Positions 1 to 9,600 of a DNA stretch of 29,776 nucleotides are shown in pieces; position 1 is the stretch's first letter, and the number at the start of each line of letters is the position of its first letter. The stretch lies in IMG/VR virus record IMGVR_UViG_3300010885_030360, positions 1-29,776 of that record, one strand, 5' to 3'. Source of the DNA: a virus. The notes beneath the pieces are model-generated. The model made no database searches and had not been told where the DNA came from. It saw only the letters and a program-made list of their open reading frames with translations. A program made the translations under genes and the position numbers.

Positions 1-374
1 ATAGAAGTTTGGTCAATTGTTGCGCTTGTTTGAATTTCATAAACGATTTGTTGGTCGTTATAGAAATAAGCGATCATTTGACTTCCAGGAGCAGCACCTT
101 CAATATATGGTGTATTCGCTGGCCAAAAGTTTGATACACGTAAACGACCGTTTGTATCAGTCCATTGTGCACCTTGGAATGAACCAGATACTAAATCAGT
201 AGTTGCTAAAACTGGCTCAATATGACCAGTTCCTGGAGCGTAATATACTGCAGAACCTTTAAAAATGTTTTCGGCATAGCCTGATGGGATACCGTTGTAC
301 AAAGCCTGCGCTCTTTCCAAACCTGTAGGAAAGAAGGCAGGTCTTAGTCCAAACGGATTTGAGACTTGACTCAT
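1..374 (-). CDS. Virion structural protein, possibly coat or decoration protein (partial, 3' end off window)
   Basis: The gene starts at 374 (ATG read leftward) behind an AAGGAG-type ribosome site and runs off the left edge, so only the first 124 residues are visible. The N-terminus reads MSQVSNPFGLRPAFFPTG, followed by glycine/aromatic-rich, beta-prone sequence with QWTDTNGRLRVSNFWPAN near residues 74-91. I recognise this as a type of phage structural protein found near the head genes, but I cannot decide between major capsid and accessory or decoration protein. It lies last in the visible head operon, downstream of the scaffold-like gene, where a major coat gene commonly sits. That position is the main argument for a coat role. 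Confidence 0.55.
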   Translation of the reverse strand, partial: MSQVSNPFGLRPAFFPTGLERAQALYNGIPSGYAENIFKGSAVYYAPGTGHIEPVLATTDLVSGSFQGAQWTDTNGRLRVSNFWPANTPYIEGAAPGSQMIAYFYNDQQIVYEIQTSATIDQTS

Positions 375-401
375 AAATTTCTCCTTTTGAAGCCCCCACA
401 C

Positions 402-935
402 TTATTGGAAAGTGGGAACCTCGCGATTGTTATCAAAATTCATGCCGTCACCTTCAACTTGCCCTAATCTACGACCATTGGAATCTTTTGCGTTAAGGAT
501 TTGGTCTTGTTGAACCTGAATCTTCTCTTCCTCATCGAGGGGAGCGTAGTGGTGCATCTCAGCCATCATGCTTTGATACATTTCCTCAGGCATCTTATAA
601 AGTACCATCTCATTAACACAAATTAATCCTTCGTTTTCGCCCCCTGCTACTCTGTAATTTTCAAATCCTGGGATTTCTTCGGATTTAACAGGAGAGTAAC
701 CCATTCGGGTGCGTTTATGAATTGGATCGTATTGACTTGTTGAAGACAACCAGCACATGTGAAATCCAGGAATAGCTGGTGGGGTCGGAAGAGCCTCTTG
801 GGTCCATTCCGAGCGGAACATTCTGCGACGTTCCTCGTTTGATACGAAATTATCTTCAGGTGCTGCTCTTTTCTTGTCCAAAAGTGCAGGTGAAGTTGTT
901 CTGTTATTTGAATTGCGTTTGAGACGATTATCCAT
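402..935 (-). CDS. Hypothetical protein in head operon (177 aa)
   Basis: I do not recognise this protein. It is hydrophilic, with a basic N-terminus (MDNRLKRNSNNR), a central stretch containing PAIPGFHMCWLSSTSQYDP and an acidic, glutamine-rich C-terminal third. No signal peptide or membrane segment is visible. The ATG at 935 has an AAGGAAA ribosome site, and the gene overlaps the upstream GIY-YIG gene by 8 nt. Its place between the scaffold-like gene and the coat candidate suggests a virion assembly or head accessory role. This is inferred from position only. It may originally have followed the scaffold gene directly, before the endonuclease gene was inserted. Confidence 0.75.
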   Translation of the reverse strand: MDNRLKRNSNNRTTSPALLDKKRAAPEDNFVSNEERRRMFRSEWTQEALPTPPAIPGFHMCWLSSTSQYDPIHKRTRMGYSPVKSEEIPGFENYRVAGGENEGLICVNEMVLYKMPEEMYQSMMAEMHHYAPLDEEEKIQVQQDQILNAKDSNGRRLGQVEGDGMNFDNNREVPTFQ

Positions 936-1467
936 GGAGAGTTTCCTTTTTTGCGATAGCGTTTAAAATTTCAGATGTTTGTTTTCTAATAGCCCAACTT
1001 GCTTTTAGTTTAGCGCAAACTTCTGGAGGTCTTTGAGTACCTTTTAAAGTATTTTTAATCTTTAATTTGGTTTCTTCTTTCATAGGACCACGAGGTTTTC
1101 TATTTTTCAAATTGGGTTTTCCCTTGCAGGAATCTGAAATTTTCTTCCTTGTTTCAAGGCTAGGTGAGTAGCCTCTTACACCATCTCCACCATCAGTTAG
1201 ATTATAACCGTTTGGTGCTTTTGAACTCTCTTGTGAAATAATGTTTTTCTCAAGCTCTTTCAAATCTTCAATCCCTTTTAATGGGACTGCTATTTCTTCT
1301 ATAATGAAATTTTCAAAACCGTATTTCCTTATAGAATCGTATAAATAACTTTTCTTACCAACTTTAGCATTTGATAAATGATCTCTCCATCTTTTCTCTA
1401 AAGCCATAGTTGTTATGCCAATATAGCATTTATCGTTGACGAGGTTCGTAATTTTATAACATTTCAT
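928..1467 (-). CDS. GIY-YIG homing endonuclease with NUMOD3-like repeats
   Basis: The N-terminus carries a GIY-YIG nuclease core: CYKITNLVNDKCYIGITT at residues 3-20 corresponds to the GIY...YIG strands, followed by an Arg-containing helix (KRWRDHL). The family-typical NGYNLTDGGDG segment ends the nuclease domain. Two NUMOD3-like DNA-binding motifs follow (around YSPSLETRKKISDSCKGK and PMKEETKLKIKNTLKGT). The layout matches free-standing I-TevI-like mobile endonucleases, which cut alleles lacking the gene and spread by repair. It starts inside the stop of the scaffold-like gene (TAATG overlap) and overlaps the next gene by 8 nt, so it is inserted cleanly between two head genes without an intron. 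Confidence 0.85.
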   Translation of the reverse strand: MKCYKITNLVNDKCYIGITTMALEKRWRDHLSNAKVGKKSYLYDSIRKYGFENFIIEEIAVPLKGIEDLKELEKNIISQESSKAPNGYNLTDGGDGVRGYSPSLETRKKISDSCKGKPNLKNRKPRGPMKEETKLKIKNTLKGTQRPPEVCAKLKASWAIRKQTSEILNAIAKKETLHG

Positions 1468-2441
1468 TATCGGTTACCCCTTTGTTTTTGGTTACGATCA
1501 AATTCCGCATAGTTGCGGATCATTTTAGCTCTTCTGGTTGGGTCTTCCCAATCACCAGATTCTTTGAGGGCTGCAACCCTATCAGCACTCAGAACAAACT
1601 GATTTGCTTTAGTGGTTACTTGCGTCTCACGACCTGAACTTGTCATAACACTCCGAGGTTTCCGTTGGTTGTTCTGAACATTATAACTTGTTTTTGCGGT
1701 CTGAGGCAAGTATTTTTGCAATCTGTCATCCAATTCATCCCAATAATCAGGATTTGATGGATCCCAGCCTTCCGCAGTTAACCTTTTATCAATGATTTGT
1801 GCGATTTCAGAGGCTTCATCTTGACCTGCGGGATCATACCAAGAATTACCTTCTAGCCATGATGCAGCAAGTTTTTGTACTTCTGCATCTGGAACTTTGA
1901 TTTGATTCTTTGGTTGATTTGCTTGTTTGGTTGCTGAATCTTTCATTACTTGTAAAGATTCTAACCTCCTCTTGCTTTCATACCACATTTCTTGTGCTTC
2001 GGCTAAAGTTGCACCATCGCTACGGTCTGCGGCTTCACGCATTTTCATTTTTGCGTATTCAACTTGAGTGGCAACGTCATCGATTTGCTTATCGATACGA
2101 GCAAACTCCGCTCCAGTAGTTTTTTGTTCTACTTTTGCTAAGCGTTCTGCAAGGGCTTCATTTTGCTTGCGCAAAGCCGAAATCAAATGATTTGATTCAC
2201 GTGCCTTTTCACGATGTAACTCTTTTTTGAGTTTACGTTCTTCCCTTCGGGCTTCTCTGATCTTTTCACGATCTTCTGGGGAGCGTTCAATTTCAACTTC
2301 ACCCCTAGAATCATCTTCTAGCTCCTCAGAAGGCTCTTCGCTCTGTGGATTTTCAAAGTCAGGAGGCAACTCAACGAGTGCCGATTTATCCGCCTGTTCT
2401 TCCACTTCTAGTTGAATCTCTTGTTTTTCAGTCGCATTCAT
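1467..2441 (-). CDS. Putative head scaffolding protein (324 aa)
   Basis: The protein is highly charged. It has an acidic N-terminal ~55 residues, then a long Lys/Glu/Arg/Ala-rich region (about residues 55-175) that should form coiled coil, and a basic C-terminus with a short helical unit (RVAALKESGDWEDPTRRAKM) of the kind seen at the coat-binding end of phage scaffolds. No membrane segment is visible. Scaffolds template the procapsid and leave before DNA packaging. The assignment rests on composition, the coiled coil, the C-terminal motif and position between portal-side genes and the coat candidate, not on a sequence match. The start at 2441 has an AAGGAC ribosome site. Confidence 0.6.
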   Translation of the reverse strand: MNATEKQEIQLEVEEQADKSALVELPPDFENPQSEEPSEELEDDSRGEVEIERSPEDREKIREARREERKLKKELHREKARESNHLISALRKQNEALAERLAKVEQKTTGAEFARIDKQIDDVATQVEYAKMKMREAADRSDGATLAEAQEMWYESKRRLESLQVMKDSATKQANQPKNQIKVPDAEVQKLAASWLEGNSWYDPAGQDEASEIAQIIDKRLTAEGWDPSNPDYWDELDDRLQKYLPQTAKTSYNVQNNQRKPRSVMTSSGRETQVTTKANQFVLSADRVAALKESGDWEDPTRRAKMIRNYAEFDRNQKQRGNR

Positions 2442-2450
2442 ATTATGTCC

Positions 2451-2858
2451 TTACACAAATTGTTTAATTGAAAGAACGTATTCTGGCTTAACTCTTCCCC
2501 ATGCTTCGAAATCGTTAAGAATTTGAAACTGAACATGTTCGTTTTCCTCAGTAGGGTGAGGGACGGTAAATCTATCACCTGAGAACCTAGGAGTTCTTAG
2601 GTAATCTCCTGGTTTCAACCATACACCTTCAGTCCAATCCTCCCCTGTATCTCTGTTTTTGAAAGCGAGAGGTCCAACTGCGATAACTTTTCCAATCATT
2701 GTTTGAACTCGTTCTGTGTCTTTAGTTTCATCGACTAACAGAATTCCGCCACGTGATTTCGTTCTCACTTGAAGTAATTGAACCAGCATTCTACTCCCAA
2801 GTGGTTCAATACCGCATTCCACTTGCGGAAATGCATCTTGTAAATCTTGGTTTTCCAT
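2451..2858 (-). CDS. Phage-encoded GroES-like (Cpn10) co-chaperonin
   Basis: The sequence follows the Cpn10 pattern. EPLGSRMLVQLL (residues 18-29) matches the first strand; TKSRGGILLVDETKD (34-48) sits where the mobile GroEL-binding loop lies, and its GGILL resembles the hydrophobic GGI(V/L)L of GroES. IGKVIAVGP (55-63) and LKPGDYLRTPRFSGDRFTVP match the central barrel, including the G-V-x-L-K-P-G-D signature. At 135 aa it is longer than bacterial GroES (about 97), as in T4 Gp31 and other phage versions. It would pair with host GroEL to fold the coat protein, and lies next to the scaffold-like gene. The start has an AAGGAAA ribosome site. Confidence 0.75.
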   Translation of the reverse strand: MENQDLQDAFPQVECGIEPLGSRMLVQLLQVRTKSRGGILLVDETKDTERVQTMIGKVIAVGPLAFKNRDTGEDWTEGVWLKPGDYLRTPRFSGDRFTVPHPTEENEHVQFQILNDFEAWGRVKPEYVLSIKQFV

Positions 2859-2867
2859 GGTTTCCTT

Positions 2868-3347
2868 TTATAAAAATGAATTGATAAGACTATTGATAGA
2901 TACTGCTTGCTGCGAAAAATTTGCCATTAGTTGGTCGTGAGTGCCGAGGTAAGTTTTACCTGAGTGTCCTGAGGCTTTTTGATGTAAACCAATCGAACCT
3001 GCACTTGATACCATTTCACATTCGTTGCATTTGTATTTCATAGCGTGAAGAGTTTTTACACGTTCTTTTCCACCTAAATAAGCAATTGTTGTACAATGCC
3101 CCAATTCAGCAGTTTTGCGCCCACCTATTTTTCCAGCTTTACTACACTGTTCAAACGTAAAAGGCGGAATATCACCTTGTGAATAATGCAAACGATTATG
3201 TTCAGATTTGGTTACCAACATAAGGTTCTCAATCCTATTATCTGAGTGATCACCGTTAATATGGTGAATCACCATACGTCTTTTACCGTTTTGCTCGATA
3301 GGAATTTCACCATGATGTGAAATCCATAATTTTTGATGTTTGTTCAT
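2868..3347 (-). CDS. HNH homing endonuclease with C2H2-like finger
   Basis: The HNH core is VIHHINGDHSDNRIENL with the following LVTKSEHNRLH. The first His pair, the central Asn and the last His are in place. Downstream, residues near YKCNECEMVSS...LHQKASGH form C-x2-C-x11-H-x5-H, a zinc-finger-like unit probably used for DNA binding. I chose ATG 3347, preceded by GGAGAAAGAG, over an upstream TTG at 3359 that lies within that ribosome site. The gene is free-standing between the 51-residue gene and the GroES-like gene, with about 50 nt of non-coding DNA upstream, consistent with a mobile insertion in the head operon. Confidence 0.8.
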   Translation of the reverse strand: MNKHQKLWISHHGEIPIEQNGKRRMVIHHINGDHSDNRIENLMLVTKSEHNRLHYSQGDIPPFTFEQCSKAGKIGGRKTAELGHCTTIAYLGGKERVKTLHAMKYKCNECEMVSSAGSIGLHQKASGHSGKTYLGTHDQLMANFSQQAVSINSLINSFL

Positions 3348-3396
3348 CTCTTTCTCCAAAGAAATTATTTAAAATACTTCTACTGCAATTATAACT

Positions 3397-3552
3397 CTAA
3401 ATCTTTTGTATTACACCACCATCTTTTTTACCCGCAGCTCTTTTTTCAGAATAAGCAATCGCTACTGCTTGTTTAACTGGTTTTCCTTCTTTTACCTCAG
3501 TTTTGATATTCTTTTTGAACGCTGAATTACTTTTACTTTTAATGAGGGGCAT
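3397..3552 (-). CDS. Small basic phage protein (51 aa)
   Basis: It starts MPLIKSKSNSAFKKNIKTE and continues EGKPVKQAVAIAYSEKRAAG before ending KKDGGVIQKI. This layout (short Lys-rich protein with KQAVAIAYS) recurs in phage and bacterial small proteins of unknown function. I chose ATG 3552, with AAGGAG about 8 nt upstream, over a longer frame from 3588 lacking a good ribosome site. The gene overlaps the upstream gene by 14 nt. Its C-terminal KKDGG echoes a motif in two other proteins of this operon. It may be a virion or nucleoid-associated protein, but no function can be assigned. Confidence 0.7.
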   Translation of the reverse strand: MPLIKSKSNSAFKKNIKTEVKEGKPVKQAVAIAYSEKRAAGKKDGGVIQKI

Positions 3553-3748
3553 ATAAATCTCCTTTTTCTTCTTTAAGAAATTCGTCAATCATTTCAAGGC
3601 TTCTTTTTAAACCTTGATACGTACCTACGATTCTATGATAAGACTCAATATTAATTGCGCAACCTTCGGCTAGCGAAACCTCTATTTCCGACATCTCATT
3701 TTGAAGATTCGTTATCAAGTAGTTTAAAAGATCGGTTTTGGCTTTCAT
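3539..3748 (-). CDS. Hypothetical protein (69 aa), helical, head operon
   Basis: This is a small, mostly helical, mildly acidic protein (for example TDLLNYLITNLQNEMSEIEV and YQGLKRSLEMIDEFLKEE). It has no membrane segment. Its ATG overlaps the stop of the upstream 84-residue gene (ATGA), and its 3' end overlaps the next gene by 14 nt, so it is translationally coupled. Similar short helical proteins follow portal genes in many podovirus-like genomes, but I do not recognise a family. Confidence 0.7.
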   Translation of the reverse strand: MKAKTDLLNYLITNLQNEMSEIEVSLAEGCAINIESYHRIVGTYQGLKRSLEMIDEFLKEEKGDLYAPH

Positions 3749-3999
3749 CTGCCTCTGCCTGCTGCTTTCTTCATAGGCTTTGACATTCCACCCATTTTAT
3801 AAGTCGCAATTTTTGCTTTACCAGCGTTCATATCTACGCCAACATTCTTTTTGTCGCCTCTTGCAGGTAAATTACGAACTTTGGCTTCAGAAATTGCACC
3901 ACCGTCTTTAAATTTGGCGACTTTTCCGCCTTTTTTCATTACATTTCCTTCTGTCATTCCAGAAGCCATCTTTTTATGGGCATTTATTGCTTCAGTCAT
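3745..3999 (-). CDS. Small Gly/Lys-rich protein following portal (84 aa)
   Basis: The protein is basic and glycine-rich, with MKKGGKVAKFKDGGA at about residues 21-35, a second glycine patch (KMGGMSKPMKKAAGRGR) at the C-terminus and no predicted membrane segment. The first pattern, K-K-G-G-x-V-x-K-aromatic-x-x-G-G, also occurs in the 1,710-residue protein of the same operon. The start overlaps the portal stop (ATGA), with GGAGAA inside the portal's last codons as ribosome site. It is likely a small virion or assembly protein, but its function is unknown. Confidence 0.75.
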   Translation of the reverse strand: MTEAINAHKKMASGMTEGNVMKKGGKVAKFKDGGAISEAKVRNLPARGDKKNVGVDMNAGKAKIATYKMGGMSKPMKKAAGRGR

Positions 4000-6542
4000 T
4001 GTGGTTCTCCTTGTTGAGGTTGTTGCATCATTTGTTGCTGGGCTTGTTGATTTTGTTGCTCTAATTGGTGTTGATGGGCTTGTAATTGAGCATCTGCTGC
4101 TAATTTTGACTCAATGGCAAGTGCTGCAACATTGTGTGTCAATTTGGCTTCTTCAATATTTTCATTAGAAATAAGTTGAAGTCTCTTCATATCAGAGTCA
4201 CTTTCTGTTTTCTGGGCTTGCGTTTGAGCCTGTAACTTAGCTCTTTCAAGATCACCCTGAACCTTAATTTGAGTCTGTTGAGTAACTCCTTCAACTGATG
4301 CTTTGATATTTGGATCAACTTGCATATTATTTTGATTCATCTTCTGAACGGTTTGTAAGAGCTCTTGTATAATCTGAACGACTTGTCCAAAATGCTGTTG
4401 ACCGTCTTGATGAACTTTCCCTAAAATCTGCGCTAACATCTCTTGCTCTTGAACTGATATCTCTTTAGTTTTGTAAATATCGTAAGGTTCGCTACCACTT
4501 TGAGCACTATATTGACTTGTAGTATTCAAATACCATAAAGTTAAGTGTTGTTTTAAATGTTCTAAAACTGCAGGGGCGAACTGAGGGGCTACGATAGGGT
4601 TCGCACCGAAAATAGGATCTTTTGCATACTGTAAATGCGTAACGATATGCGCTAAATGATTTTGCCTTGGGAACGCACCAACAGGTTTGCCTAAAGTCAT
4701 GGCTACATTCTCAAGAGCAGGGTTCATATCTTGAACTTCCTGTGGATCAGGTAGAATTTGATTAATATCAGGTATTTTTATCTGTTTTAGGATACGTTTT
4801 TCAACTTCTAACCTATTATACAAGTCTGGATTTGCCTGTGCACGTTGTGCTAAGGTCTGAACTTGCGCATATCGTTGCGTTTCAGCAAAAATATGGGGGT
4901 CAGAAACAGGCACAATGTCAGAATTCGTTTTGAAATCGTCAGAAGTAATTTTTAAATCTGCGACCATGTCGGTTTTACGCTGGTCGTCTAAATACCATTT
5001 GTTCAATCTGGCTAAAACTTTCAAAACTCGCTTCTGAGAGTCGTGTAATCTGGCATGAATGCTTGAATAAACGGCTGCACCTTGTTCAATTAACGCTTGA
5101 GTTGTACCTACAGGTGCGTTAGACGTGACATCAGCAATCTTTTCTTCGCTTGTCGTGACAACTCCTTTTGCCGCATTGTCAAGCCAACCCAGTAACGAGA
5201 AAAGAACTGGCGAAGGCTGGTTAAAAGGAACAGGCATCGCAATTTTTCTAACATCATCTACTCCTGGAGCACCTTCAATTTCAGTAACTTGAGTAGGTTC
5301 TATGACTAGCGATTGTCCGCTGACCTTCCCACCCTTGAGTTTAAGCATCGTAGGCGCAGTGTTAATATGTGCGCTATCCAATAAAGCACGTAATGCGCCA
5401 GTAAGAGCAGCAGAAAGACCCCCAATGAGATGAGGAAGCCCAATAGCATAAGCACCTCTCCATGGTATGAATTTAAATTCAATGATATGATCAAGTTTTG
5501 TACATGTGTCATCGCCATCTTCCCAGTTACGATACAAGCCCAATACTGCATTCTCATTTTTATCAAGCATTAACACATAAGGTGCTCTTTCACCTTTTGT
5601 AAAACTATCTTCTTCTAATTCTAACCACGTTTGAATGTGAAAAACTTCTCGAACACCATCAATATTGTCGTATTGTGATGTACGACCCTCGATTTTGTCG
5701 TTGGCTTTTTGAGCCATTGACTCCTCAGGCTCGCTTGGAGCTCGGAAAACATCGAGGTCAACGTACAAACCTGTTGAAACTCGTAAATCATAAGTTTCTT
5801 GCGTAATCTGTTGGGCTTCGGTTACCCTGTGAGCAGTGTAAAACGATCCTGCAGCGTATGGAAGGTAAATATTATCAATCGGGACGAACTCAACGCATGG
5901 TCGTCTGAGTGTATCATCGAACCAAACTTTCATAAATTGGCTACCACCGAGTGGTAACTGTGTTAAAAGTTGCTCTTCTTCGTCTTTGTATTCTTCAATC
6001 TGCTCGGTCAACTGCCAATTCATGTAGTCACGTTTGCGTTCGGCACGTTCAGTTTTATCTTCAGTTACTTCACCTAGAATCTTCGTACGTACTGGTCCGT
6101 CAGGTGGAAATAGTTCTTTGATTGCTCTTGCGGCAAAATCAACACAGGCTTCTGCCATCACAGGGTGAACAACTTTACTAGCACCCATGAAAGTGGCTCC
6201 TCCTGGAGCGTCATGACCTAATCCTGTTCTGCGTAGCCCTTCTTCATACTGTTTGTCTCGTTCTTCCCTTGCTTCTTTATCTTTTTCAATTAAATTGAGA
6301 TATTTCATGGCTAGAAAATCGAAATCATCGTTTTCTGCTAAATTCTCATAAAAATCTGGGTTTTCTTTAGGAGTTTTTGTATCTGCTAAAGTAACAGTTA
6401 CACTTCCGTCTTCATTTTCTATGAAGTCGTCATCGCCATCTTCTTCGAATAATTCAAATACAGAGGGTTCTTCTTGCTCTTGCCCATCAACAACAGGGTC
6501 AACGAATCGCTGGTATTCAGGGTCGATGGGAAATTCGGGCAT
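3996..6542 (-). CDS. Portal protein (head-tail connector, 848 aa)
   Basis: The portal forms the dodecameric ring at one capsid vertex, where terminase docks and the tail attaches. The N-terminal ~60 residues are acidic and probably disordered. They are followed by a typical podovirus-like portal body: TGLGHDAPGGATFMGASKVVHPVM, then AIKELFPPDGPVRTKI, the MNWQLTEQIEEYKDEEEQLL helix and GGSQFMKVWFDD with EFVPIDNIYLPY (residues roughly 105-230). The last ~110 residues are Gln-rich coiled coil, resembling the barrel or tail extension of large portals. It is one gene away from terL, separated by the large polyvalent-type gene. GGAGC precedes the ATG at 6542. Confidence 0.85.
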   Translation of the reverse strand: MPEFPIDPEYQRFVDPVVDGQEQEEPSVFELFEEDGDDDFIENEDGSVTVTLADTKTPKENPDFYENLAENDDFDFLAMKYLNLIEKDKEAREERDKQYEEGLRRTGLGHDAPGGATFMGASKVVHPVMAEACVDFAARAIKELFPPDGPVRTKILGEVTEDKTERAERKRDYMNWQLTEQIEEYKDEEEQLLTQLPLGGSQFMKVWFDDTLRRPCVEFVPIDNIYLPYAAGSFYTAHRVTEAQQITQETYDLRVSTGLYVDLDVFRAPSEPEESMAQKANDKIEGRTSQYDNIDGVREVFHIQTWLELEEDSFTKGERAPYVLMLDKNENAVLGLYRNWEDGDDTCTKLDHIIEFKFIPWRGAYAIGLPHLIGGLSAALTGALRALLDSAHINTAPTMLKLKGGKVSGQSLVIEPTQVTEIEGAPGVDDVRKIAMPVPFNQPSPVLFSLLGWLDNAAKGVVTTSEEKIADVTSNAPVGTTQALIEQGAAVYSSIHARLHDSQKRVLKVLARLNKWYLDDQRKTDMVADLKITSDDFKTNSDIVPVSDPHIFAETQRYAQVQTLAQRAQANPDLYNRLEVEKRILKQIKIPDINQILPDPQEVQDMNPALENVAMTLGKPVGAFPRQNHLAHIVTHLQYAKDPIFGANPIVAPQFAPAVLEHLKQHLTLWYLNTTSQYSAQSGSEPYDIYKTKEISVQEQEMLAQILGKVHQDGQQHFGQVVQIIQELLQTVQKMNQNNMQVDPNIKASVEGVTQQTQIKVQGDLERAKLQAQTQAQKTESDSDMKRLQLISNENIEEAKLTHNVAALAIESKLAADAQLQAHQHQLEQQNQQAQQQMMQQPQQGEPQ

Positions 6543-6602
6543 TTTTGCTCCAGATATTATCTTGGTTGAATAAGTATAAACCTTTTTCTTCCGACTGCCT
6601 CA

Positions 6603-9600
6603 TTATTTCTTCCTCATCATCAATTCGTATTTCATTTTCAGTAAATCAATAGGCGAAACTTCATCCTGTGGCATCATCTTTTGTTCCATCGGACGTACGG
6701 CTGCATGATAATAATTTTGCAAGGCTGGGGTATTAAATACTTCTTTACCGAATGGTGTATCTACTAAGCGTTGACCTCTCGGTAAAATTGATTCATACCC
6801 TGCAAAGTCCGCAAGACGTTCTGAAAATGGAGCATCAGTTTGGTCGTAATAACCTAATCGTGAATACTCTGGGTAATTCTTTTTAGCCTTTTGAAAATTT
6901 GCCTCAATCGCTTGTTGAAGAATCTCTTGTTTCATTTTTTGATAAAGATTCATACCACCTTGAGGACGTAAAAAATCTTGAGTATGTTGAAACTCATGCC
7001 CCATTAACTGTGGGGTTATAGTTTTGTCTCCATATTGAGGCATACGAGGCATAACTTTTACATTTTGTGGGTCTTTAGAATTGACGTAAGCTGCAACATT
7101 GTCTGCATTTGAGTAAGATGGATTTCTGAAATCTTTTGCATCCGTATTCGTCATAATGTTTTCAACACCCAACGAATAGTTCGGGTTGCCTAAATTCATT
7201 GCGTTTACATTGAATAATTGATCTTTAATTTTGTTTTTGTCTGCACCTGTAATCTGAGGAAAAGTTGGAGGTATTAATCCAGGTTGGTTTGGGGATTCAA
7301 TCGGTTCGCTTGAAACCATTCCACCTACTTGATACTTCTTAACTTGACCACCTTTTTTGAATCCTTCTGGTAAAGATGTTGCTAATAATTCTCTATATCT
7401 GCGTAGAGCTCTAATAAGTTCCACATTGTTAGGGTCGTTTATTTCTACCCCTTCTATAGCACGATTAATTTCATATAAATAACTTCTAGGGTTTTGCCTA
7501 AAATCAGCATTTATGTTGCGCACAGACTCAGCAAAACTAGGACGTAAATTTTCTGCTAAGTCATTTAAAACTTGAGAATAACCTTCATTTTGAGCATTGT
7601 TAAGGGTTAATTCATGGGGTAAATTTTCACCTCTTGGAGTACGTAAATCGGCTGAAAGCATACTGGTAATCCTTGCTGCAACAGGACCACCGATATTTCT
7701 TAAATTTGCGATTAATTCTTCAGGAGTATTGCTTCGAGTAAGGGCTTGTGAAAATATTGCACCAGCTGCAGTTTCATCTTCAGGTGCCATTTGATTTACA
7801 ACTCTGTCGAACGCAGGCAGCACTTCTCCTAAGAATTGATTTCTAGTAATTTCAGGTTGTTGTGCTGGTTGTTGTGCAACTCCGTCAAAACCAAACTGCC
7901 CAATATGTTGAAGTAATGCGTCTCGCATTCCTGGACGGATCTCGGTTAATCTATAAAGTTCTGGGTTATTACGAATAACTCGAGCTATTACTTCAGGAGT
8001 GTCAGTCATAGACAATTCACCATATTCACGCTCCAAATGTCGTAAGGCATCGTTGAATTCGTCTTGAGCTGTTGGTTGGGCATTCACACGTGCTGGTTGA
8101 TTACGTTCATTCGGATGCGGTATTGCGTTTGCAGCGAATACATCAGCCATAGCAGCACGAGCTTGTGGGGGCAGTTGATTAAGTATATTTATTGCGTCTG
8201 GGTGGTTTAACACCGTACGTCTTGTTTGTTCTAGAGCATTTCTTAAAGTTTGTGTATTTGGTGGCACACCGTTTAATCTATCAAAATGTTCGTGGAGTTG
8301 ATCAAATACGTTACGTGTTAATGTTGGTAGGTCTTGCGGAGCTGGTTGTTGATCTGCTAGATTCTCTCGCTCTATCTGTATTCCTCGCTCCAACTCATCT
8401 GCAAAATCGTGTGCTAGTTCTGATCCAACTTGACGAATATTACGTAAAAGTTCTCTAAGGGAATTCACTCCAGGTAAAGACTGCCCTAAAATAAGTGAAA
8501 TTGCTGATTGATTTTCTGGACCATATAGTTGATAGATTCTTTCCATCGCAGGACCAACAAGCCCTAATTCACCTTGCGCTGGCTGGGCTGCTGTTTGGGT
8601 TTGACCTCTTTGGAAGTCTTCTAGACGATATTGTAGGTCACCGAGTTCATCTGCTGCACCATTCATACCATCACCATACATATTAGTTCGGTATCTTTGA
8701 AGTTCGCTAATTATCTGAGGTGCACTGTCAAGTTGAGATAAATGATTCTCATACCAATTAACAATCGCTCTGCGTTGGTTCCCGAGCCATTCTTGAACCA
8801 CTGCTTGATAATTATTCGCAGCAGATGGGTTTACAACAGGTGTGTCAAACTTAGCACTCTTAATATCGTCAAGCGTAATAAAACGAGGCATAGTATCAAA
8901 TGTGTGCATGTCGATATCTTGAGATCTTAAATTTGTACGGTCGATACCTCGCTGAATGCTCTCAGGATTTTCGCTATCATATATCTCGGCATTCGGTTCG
9001 AGGTTGCCCCCTGTGCCTTTGATTTGGTCGGATATTGAATTCAAGTAATCTTTCAGAGCTGCTTGATATTTGAGATCAATTCTTCCATTTTGATAACCTG
9101 AAACGAATCCAAGGTTGTATTTGTTTTCATTTTCAGCCATCCTTATCATCATGTTTTTAACATGTTGAAGTTCTTCTCTTTCTCGTTGTGTCAACTCTCT
9201 ATTATTAATTCCATCAAGATCTGGGTCAATGATACCATCATTTAACATGTGATCAACGGCAAATTTTACACCTTCTGCAGTTCTAGGGAAATTACCGTTG
9301 TCAAGAAGATATTGAAGATGTTGGTCAACATCAACTAAATTCGCTTGAGATAAAATTTCTTGAGCAACTCCGTCAGCCTCTCTAGGTTGACTGTTTGCAA
9401 CTTTCATCTCTAGAGTTACGGTGCTGATACCTGAGTTTCTATCCCGTATGCTGACTAATTTCTTGGATCCATTCGCTACATCATCCATGTAGGACGTTGT
9501 GCGCCCAGAGGAATTTTTAGTCGGCTCACCTGTTACGGGATCAAACGCTGGTTCGTATTGTCTTGACTTACCTGTGAGGAAGTGTTTACGTGAACCTGAG

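Noticed and set aside
3851-4168. 105-residue hydrophobic plus-strand ORF
   Set aside because: Antisense to the Gln-rich portal C-terminus; the hydrophobicity comes from complementing Gln/Asn codons.
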